Positions 59,344 to 64,000 of a DNA stretch of 64,000 bases are shown one piece after another. The notes under the pieces were generated by a model that did no database searches, had not been told where the DNA came from, and worked only from the letters and a program-made list of their open reading frames with translations. Origin of the DNA: Bacillus sp. FJAT-14578 (GTDB lineage: Bacteria > Bacillota > Bacilli > Bacillales > Bacillaceae_H); NCBI RefSeq assembly GCF_000504165.1, contig NZ_KI632505.1, positions 558,001 to 622,000 on the forward strand, read 5' to 3'. The position numbers and the translations under genes are program-made. Positions within the stretch are counted from its first letter, which is position 1. The number at the start of each line of letters is the position of its first letter.

Positions 59344-61902
59344 TCATATTTGTATAGATCCAAATTGCTTAAATACCGCTAATAAACCAAGTTCTTTCCA
59401 AGTGATATTATTGTCTATAACTGTTCCACCTGGATTTTCAGGAAATGTAGGAGGAGTGGGACCGGACGTACCATTGTTTTGCGCCTGATAGACGTGACCA
59501 CCAGAATGAATAATAGTATCCTTCACATAATTAATAGATGCTGTCCATGTTTTATTGCTAGCATAACCTGCTGTTGTACATACCCAGCCTATAAATCCAC
59601 CAGGAGTGGGATTTGAGTTTTTAATCTCTTGTCCTAATTTATAAAAACCAGAAGAAGGTTCAGATGATATTTTGTAATAAGGATCGAGGACATTATCGAT
59701 AGTATTGTTCCACTTGGTTACGTTTAAATTAAATTCCTTGTAGCTATAATTTATATTAGTAAAATGATTATTGATTATGGTTGCTTGTACATTTTTCATA
59801 TTTTCAGGAGAAAGAAGTTCTACGAATTTCTTTGATACTGCGGTTAATATATCATTACTTTCAATGAGTATTCTGTTACCTTTGAAAGCACTTTCTACCC
59901 TAAAAAATTCATACGTGTCAGTTGTAGATGTATACTCAACCCTATTCCCCTTAAAAATAAATTCTTTAAAGTTATAAAATCTGAAAACATACCCCTTAGT
60001 ACCTTTTATATCACAGTTACTTATTAAAACTGATTTACAGTTACCGATGCTGAATATTGTCGCATCAGTAATCATAATTTTACAACCTTTAAATTGATAC
60101 TCTAAGTCATTATAAACAGTATTACTAACGCCTATCCCTATTGTTCCACAATTATCAAATGTACAGCCTGTGTACGAACCAGGAGGTAAACTAACGCCCT
60201 TTACCATATCTGTAAATGTTACATTACTAAATATCCAGTCATCATTAACGGTAGTTATTAAATTAAATAAGTAAGTGAGATCATCACCTTTAAATATACA
60301 ATTAGATAATATTTGAGGCTCAGAGTTAAATGTTATCGTATTAAGGAATCCAATTGCTTTCTTATCCACATCATTTACGAATGTACAGTTACTTATTCTA
60401 ACCTTATATCTTGTTATTCTACCTATATTCATACTACAATTCCGGAATTGACAACTATCAATGATTACGTCTTTATCTCTTGTGCCTTCTGTTGTTACAA
60501 AAATTTGGCACCCATATAAATAATTATCAGACATCATTATTTCACCATATAAAGATAAACTACATCTATGAATAGTGTTTTGAGCAACAGTTATCATGTC
60601 GCAACCGGCAGTTATAGCTAGCCCATTAGACCCTACATTACTTGCGAGTCTATTTCTAGTTATACGTATGTTTCTTGCCGATTTCATAACTATGTTATAG
60701 TTAGTGTTGTTATGAAAATGGTTATTATCAATAAAGATATACTGGTTTGCTGCATAACCATCCTCAATGTCAATTCCACCCATTGGCGCTGTTCCATTTA
60801 CAGTTCCAATTCCACCTATATGATGGATTTCATTATCTCTAATGAAAATCCACTTACCACCTATACTGACTCCTTGTCTTCTATTATGATGTATATTACA
60901 TTTCTCTATATAAGTATTTTTAGGTATTGCCGCAGAATGTAAAGTCATAGTGTAACCATTTGTAGGAATAAGTGATTGGTTAAGAACAATTTTTACATAG
61001 CTCGCACCTTCAGGTACATCAACTTCGTCAAAGAATTGTACTCCTTTTATGGAGGACAAGAAAGTATGATCACTTTTATAGAAGATAACATCGTATACTC
61101 CGACAGTTATCTCTCCTCCAAGCCCACCATAACCATCACCTTGTATACTAAAATATCCATTCTTAACGATTTCAGGATAAGCTGTCATACTTATTTTCCC
61201 TACATATCTAACTTTAGTTGAATCATTAACAAGCGCACCAGTAGTATAGTCTATCCCACCTTGTTCAAAAGAAGTAGGGGTAAAATAAAACCCGACTACT
61301 TGACTTGCATTTGCACCTCCAGCTATAGCATCACCTGTACAGTTAAAGATTTCTAAGTTGTCGATTGAGACAAAACGTGAATTACCAAATATACTGACAC
61401 CTAACCCAGCTTCATGTGTTCCGCCACTTGAGTAGTTATGCGTAAGTCTATCTCCTTCCAGTATACCGTTTGTTACTCTTGAAAACTGTTGTCCATTACT
61501 ATAGTTAATTATTTTATACCCCTGTAATCCATTGTCCCTTATTCTTAATGTTGAGCCACCCAAGTTTAATGTCATAAAACTCTTAGGTTCAATAGATATT
61601 TCCTCATCAATCAGATAAGTGCCTCTTGGTAAAATAACTTCTTTATATCCTTGCTCCGCTGCCCAAGTTAAAGCAAGATTAATTCCGTTAGATGTCTTAA
61701 CTGATACATTCTTATCCGTGAAGTCTGTGACATCATTTCTTACACCCCATCGATTTAAATCTAGTACGTAAGATCCAATACCACCCAAATTATCTAAAAA
61801 AGTTGCAAGACTGGTATTTTCGTTTACATAGACCGCATCAGATACGGTTATCGGATAGGCATACTCATTGCCATTCCTTAATTTTTTAATTTTGCCTTGC
61901 AT
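59344..61902 (-). CDS. Right-handed beta-helix protein (pectate-lyase/tailspike-like)
   Basis: An 852-aa protein. The N-terminus KIKKLRNGNEYAYPITVSDA resembles phage tail and preneck appendage proteins; then a pectate-lyase-like beta helix (about 60-720; GGIDIEDGYAANQYIFIDNN, HNNTNYNIVMKSARNIRITR) and a C-terminal carbohydrate-binding-like repeat (KTWTASINYVKDTIIHSGGH, VYQAQNNGTSGPTPP). No signal peptide is visible. Could degrade or bind the EPS. Weak hairpin after the stop. Confidence 0.75.
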   Translation of the reverse strand: MQGKIKKLRNGNEYAYPITVSDAVYVNENTSLATFLDNLGGIGSYVLDLNRWGVRNDVTDFTDKNVSVKTSNGINLALTWAAEQGYKEVILPRGTYLIDEEISIEPKSFMTLNLGGSTLRIRDNGLQGYKIINYSNGQQFSRVTNGILEGDRLTHNYSSGGTHEAGLGVSIFGNSRFVSIDNLEIFNCTGDAIAGGANASQVVGFYFTPTSFEQGGIDYTTGALVNDSTKVRYVGKISMTAYPEIVKNGYFSIQGDGYGGLGGEITVGVYDVIFYKSDHTFLSSIKGVQFFDEVDVPEGASYVKIVLNQSLIPTNGYTMTLHSAAIPKNTYIEKCNIHHNRRQGVSIGGKWIFIRDNEIHHIGGIGTVNGTAPMGGIDIEDGYAANQYIFIDNNHFHNNTNYNIVMKSARNIRITRNRLASNVGSNGLAITAGCDMITVAQNTIHRCSLSLYGEIMMSDNYLYGCQIFVTTEGTRDKDVIIDSCQFRNCSMNIGRITRYKVRISNCTFVNDVDKKAIGFLNTITFNSEPQILSNCIFKGDDLTYLFNLITTVNDDWIFSNVTFTDMVKGVSLPPGSYTGCTFDNCGTIGIGVSNTVYNDLEYQFKGCKIMITDATIFSIGNCKSVLISNCDIKGTKGYVFRFYNFKEFIFKGNRVEYTSTTDTYEFFRVESAFKGNRILIESNDILTAVSKKFVELLSPENMKNVQATIINNHFTNINYSYKEFNLNVTKWNNTIDNVLDPYYKISSEPSSGFYKLGQEIKNSNPTPGGFIGWVCTTAGYASNKTWTASINYVKDTIIHSGGHVYQAQNNGTSGPTPPTFPENPGGTVIDNNITWKELGLLAVFKQFGSIQI

Positions 61903-61958
61903 ATGACAATCAACTCCTTCATTTCCCTATATTTTAAATATGTTATTTGCATCAAGTG

Positions 61959-62891
61959 TCAACCTTGTGTCACCCATGTCCCACCATTTAAAGTAGCTGT
62001 TTTTCCATTACCACTGCTATCTGGAATAATCTTGCCTGTAAACTGTTGAGTAAGATCATAATGAGCAACTAGACTTGAACCGTTGTATAACTTTATTTCA
62101 TAGATAATACCCTTCATTTTTTCATTTGCGGAACTATTAGAAAAGATATTTACGTCATCAGTTACAGGTGATGGCAAAACTGCCTTAATTGTAACTTTTG
62201 TATTTGGTGTGATATTTGGTGTACTAGTATTTCTTACTACTCCATTTATATATACAGCACTCCAACTAGAACCATAAGCATCTATACCAGCTGAATTCCT
62301 TGCTATATAACCAAGAGATGTACCATTTCTTGCATCTAAATAGTAGCTCCATACTCCTGCTATCGGTTCTACACTACATGTTAATTCAATTGAATCAAAT
62401 GTTAATGGTTGCAGTTTAATATAATCGCTTGTACCATTCATAGAGATAGCATAGGCTCCCAATGTCTTTGTACTAACGCTTATACCACTTGACTCATTAT
62501 TCCAATAATCTCTAGCCTTTACAGTGAACGTGTATTCTGTTGAAGAAGTTAATCCAGTTATATCGAATGTTGTTCCAGTCACTACTCCCAATAATGTTGT
62601 TCCGTTGTAAATTGTATAGTCCTTGACATCTTCTATTGATGGGCTGGCTATCCAATTTAAAGTTAAGCTTGTTTTATTAATATTGGAAACCAGTAAGTCC
62701 TTAATATTTTCTGGTGGAGTATCATCAATTAATATTACTGATTCTCCACCAGTGATTGTCCAATCTTCAAATGCAATACCAGGATTTCTCGGTACCCACT
62801 TTGATTTAGTACTATCATAAGTAAGTACATCATTATTAGTCGGAAGATTTGTTTTTAGATCTACATCATTCAAATCCCGCAGGTTATCCAT
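61959..62891 (-). CDS. FN3 / LamG-like domain protein
   Basis: A 310-aa protein. The N-terminal MDNLRDLNDVDLKTNLPTNN and DVLTYDSTKSKWVPRN motif is typical of phage tail fibres; an FN3 domain (about 60-145, including TSLTLNWIASPSIEDVKDYT) and a LamG/ConA-like domain (150-310; AISMNGTSDYIKLQPL) follow. No signal peptide. Start ATG 62891 (GGTGAG upstream). Probable partner of the beta-helix gene 56 bases downstream. Confidence 0.75.
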   Translation of the reverse strand: MDNLRDLNDVDLKTNLPTNNDVLTYDSTKSKWVPRNPGIAFEDWTITGGESVILIDDTPPENIKDLLVSNINKTSLTLNWIASPSIEDVKDYTIYNGTTLLGVVTGTTFDITGLTSSTEYTFTVKARDYWNNESSGISVSTKTLGAYAISMNGTSDYIKLQPLTFDSIELTCSVEPIAGVWSYYLDARNGTSLGYIARNSAGIDAYGSSWSAVYINGVVRNTSTPNITPNTKVTIKAVLPSPVTDDVNIFSNSSANEKMKGIIYEIKLYNGSSLVAHYDLTQQFTGKIIPDSSGNGKTATLNGGTWVTQG

Positions 62892-63234
62892 TACACTTCT
62901 CACCACTTTCCTGATGTTACTTTATACTATGGTAAAATGAGATAATTGATTAGATGTATTAATTATGATGAAGCGTACATTTTTCTAAGAAAACAGATTG
63001 TTAGTATCTATATAAATTTGACTTAAAATTCCGACTTAGGGACTTCTATCCTACTGTTTTTTGACTCGTATAATGAATGAAACATGGATTGGATAAGGGG
63101 CTTTAAACAGAAGCGCTTATAAAAGTTGAAATTATTCGTCACTCTTACATAGAAGTGTGTTTTAGGAAACCAAAAAATCTCACTGATGATATGGGAATTC
63201 TTTCTAATATAGTTTTAATAAGATATAAAAAAAT
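62892..63234. other. Gap upstream of the FN3/LamG-like gene
   Basis: About 340 bases without a recognisable gene; the only clear structures are the terminators at its right-hand side. Confidence 0.4.
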
Positions 63235-63268
63235 AAAAGTGCCAGATAATTTTATCTCGGCACTTTTA
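63235..63268. terminator. Bidirectional hairpin
   Basis: AAAAGTGCC-AGATAA paired with TTATCT-C-GGCACTTTT, with flanking A and T runs. Tandem with the YdcF terminator. Confidence 0.7.
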
Positions 63269-63360
63269 TTTAATAATGATAAGTATTAAAATCATTTCTC
63301 ATTTATGTAAGTAAGGGTAATTTATTATATGAACCAATAATCTTAGTCGCTTTATACAAA

Positions 63361-63390
63361 AAGAAGACACCTCTTTTCGTATGTCTTCTT
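63361..63390 (-). terminator. Terminator of the YdcF-family gene
   Basis: AAGAAGACA/TGTCTTCTT followed on the minus strand by TTTT. Confidence 0.7.
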
Positions 63391-63396
63391 GAACAA

Positions 63397-64000
63397 TCAA
63401 ACGCCATTAACTCCATTAAATGAGAACATTTCATTTAATATTTTCTTAGCATCATTCCCGTGAAACCCAAAGTAATTTCCAACCAATTTAACATATTCTA
63501 TATAAGTTGCTCGCCGGTTATCCCTTGTTGCCCACCAGTTGTCCGAGTCATATCCATTATCAGAGACCGAACAATAGATCAGTTTCAGTCCACTACTGGA
63601 AATGGCTTTTTCATAATTGCCTTTGACTCTTCTCATGTGATAATCAGAAGAAACGACAATAGCCGATTCGAATTGATGCTTCTTCATCAGTGTTTTTGTA
63701 AATAAGGCATTTTCCTTTGTGCTATTTGCCTGATTTTCCAAGATAATCGAGCCACTGGGTACCCCCAGTTTTTGTGCGGCTCCGTATAGACCGTCTTCCT
63801 GGCCATTTGAGATCATTAAATAAGGCGCAAAACCATTCTTATACAGTTCAACGCCTTTTTCTACACGCTCTATCCCCCCGCCGCTCAACACGATAATCAC
63901 ATCCGATTTTACCGGTTTTTCGTTAATAACAAGAAAGTTTCCCGCTTCCTTCAACATCATTATGATGGAAAACACTAGCGCTATCCCTATTATTAAAAAG
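63397..64000 (-). CDS. YdcF/DUF218-family membrane protein, partial (5' end outside window)
   Basis: At least 200 residues; the frame runs through the window edge. The upstream codons LFLIIGIALVFSIIMML are a membrane anchor, so the true start is outside. DUF218 motifs: DVIIVLSGGGIERVEKGVEL, SIILENQANSTKENALFT, VVSSDYHMRRVKGNYEKA. The family (SanA/ElyC-like) is linked to envelope or EPS metabolism. Activity unknown. Confidence 0.85.
   Translation of the reverse strand, partial: FLIIGIALVFSIIMMLKEAGNFLVINEKPVKSDVIIVLSGGGIERVEKGVELYKNGFAPYLMISNGQEDGLYGAAQKLGVPSGSIILENQANSTKENALFTKTLMKKHQFESAIVVSSDYHMRRVKGNYEKAISSSGLKLIYCSVSDNGYDSDNWWATRDNRRATYIEYVKLVGNYFGFHGNDAKKILNEMFSFNGVNGV

Overview
The window comes from the chromosome of a Gram-positive, spore-forming-type bacterium, almost certainly a member of the Bacillaceae. 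The evidence is strong AGGAGG-type ribosome binding sites, frequent TTG and GTG starts, T-tailed hairpin terminators, and clear relatives of Bacillus subtilis ArsR, YvgN, YpiB, BceRSAB, LrgAB, SinR and the EpsA-N matrix polysaccharide proteins. I cannot name the genus from sequence alone.

Left part (1-26 kb) is mostly housekeeping and stress genes. It starts with a partial arsR-arsB arsenic operon, a ynfA-like gene broken by TGA, and a Cys-tailed flavoprotein. Then come a DnaQ-type exonuclease, a Cof hydrolase, a lone tRNA-Ala, and a complete BceR/BceS/BceA/BceB-type antimicrobial-peptide sensing and detoxification module with its own BceR-like box. A DUF2207 protein, an aldo/keto reductase, a YpiB-family protein between two inverted 250-bp repeats, and an ABC transporter/TetR cassette follow. 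The 17-22 kb stretch also holds several gene remnants. A luciferase-like monooxygenase, a MocR regulator, a small MITE with an 8-bp target duplication and an LrgAB operon close this part.

Middle part (26-34 kb) is the most unusual. It is a divergent RiPP-like cassette: HPr-kinase-like protein, PqqD-like recognition protein and S24/S26-type peptidase on one strand; a 64-aa Cys-containing peptide, an ABC exporter and a nucleotidyltransferase on the other. It resembles the accessory set of paeninodin-type lasso peptide clusters but has no lasso cyclase (asparagine-synthetase-like) and no transglutaminase-like protease. Next to it are a secreted Asp/His/Trp-rich protein and a SinR homologue. The divergent promoter region carries 16-bp sites of the form GTTCTTTATAATGAAC, which match the known SinR core GTTCTYT.

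Right part (34-64 kb) is an exopolysaccharide (eps) locus read leftward: epsA, epsB, an EAR-type antitermination RNA, a 49-aa ORF, epsC, an HlyD-like lipoprotein, epsD, epsF, further glycosyltransferases, epsG, a pyruvyltransferase, a flippase, an acyltransferase, a TolC-like protein, galE, a 51-aa ORF, epsL, epsM, epsN and an acetyltransferase, ending in a truncated second copy of epsN. The 41.4-50.4 kb block is visibly A+T-rich and looks like an exchangeable serotype-determining insert. Two promoters upstream of epsA have a SinR-type 16-bp site exactly filling the 17-bp spacer between -35 and -10. The same sites before the peptide gene suggest that the RiPP-like cassette is co-regulated with the biofilm matrix. 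Upstream of eps lie a beta-helix (pectate-lyase-like) protein, an FN3/LamG-like protein and a partial YdcF-family gene.
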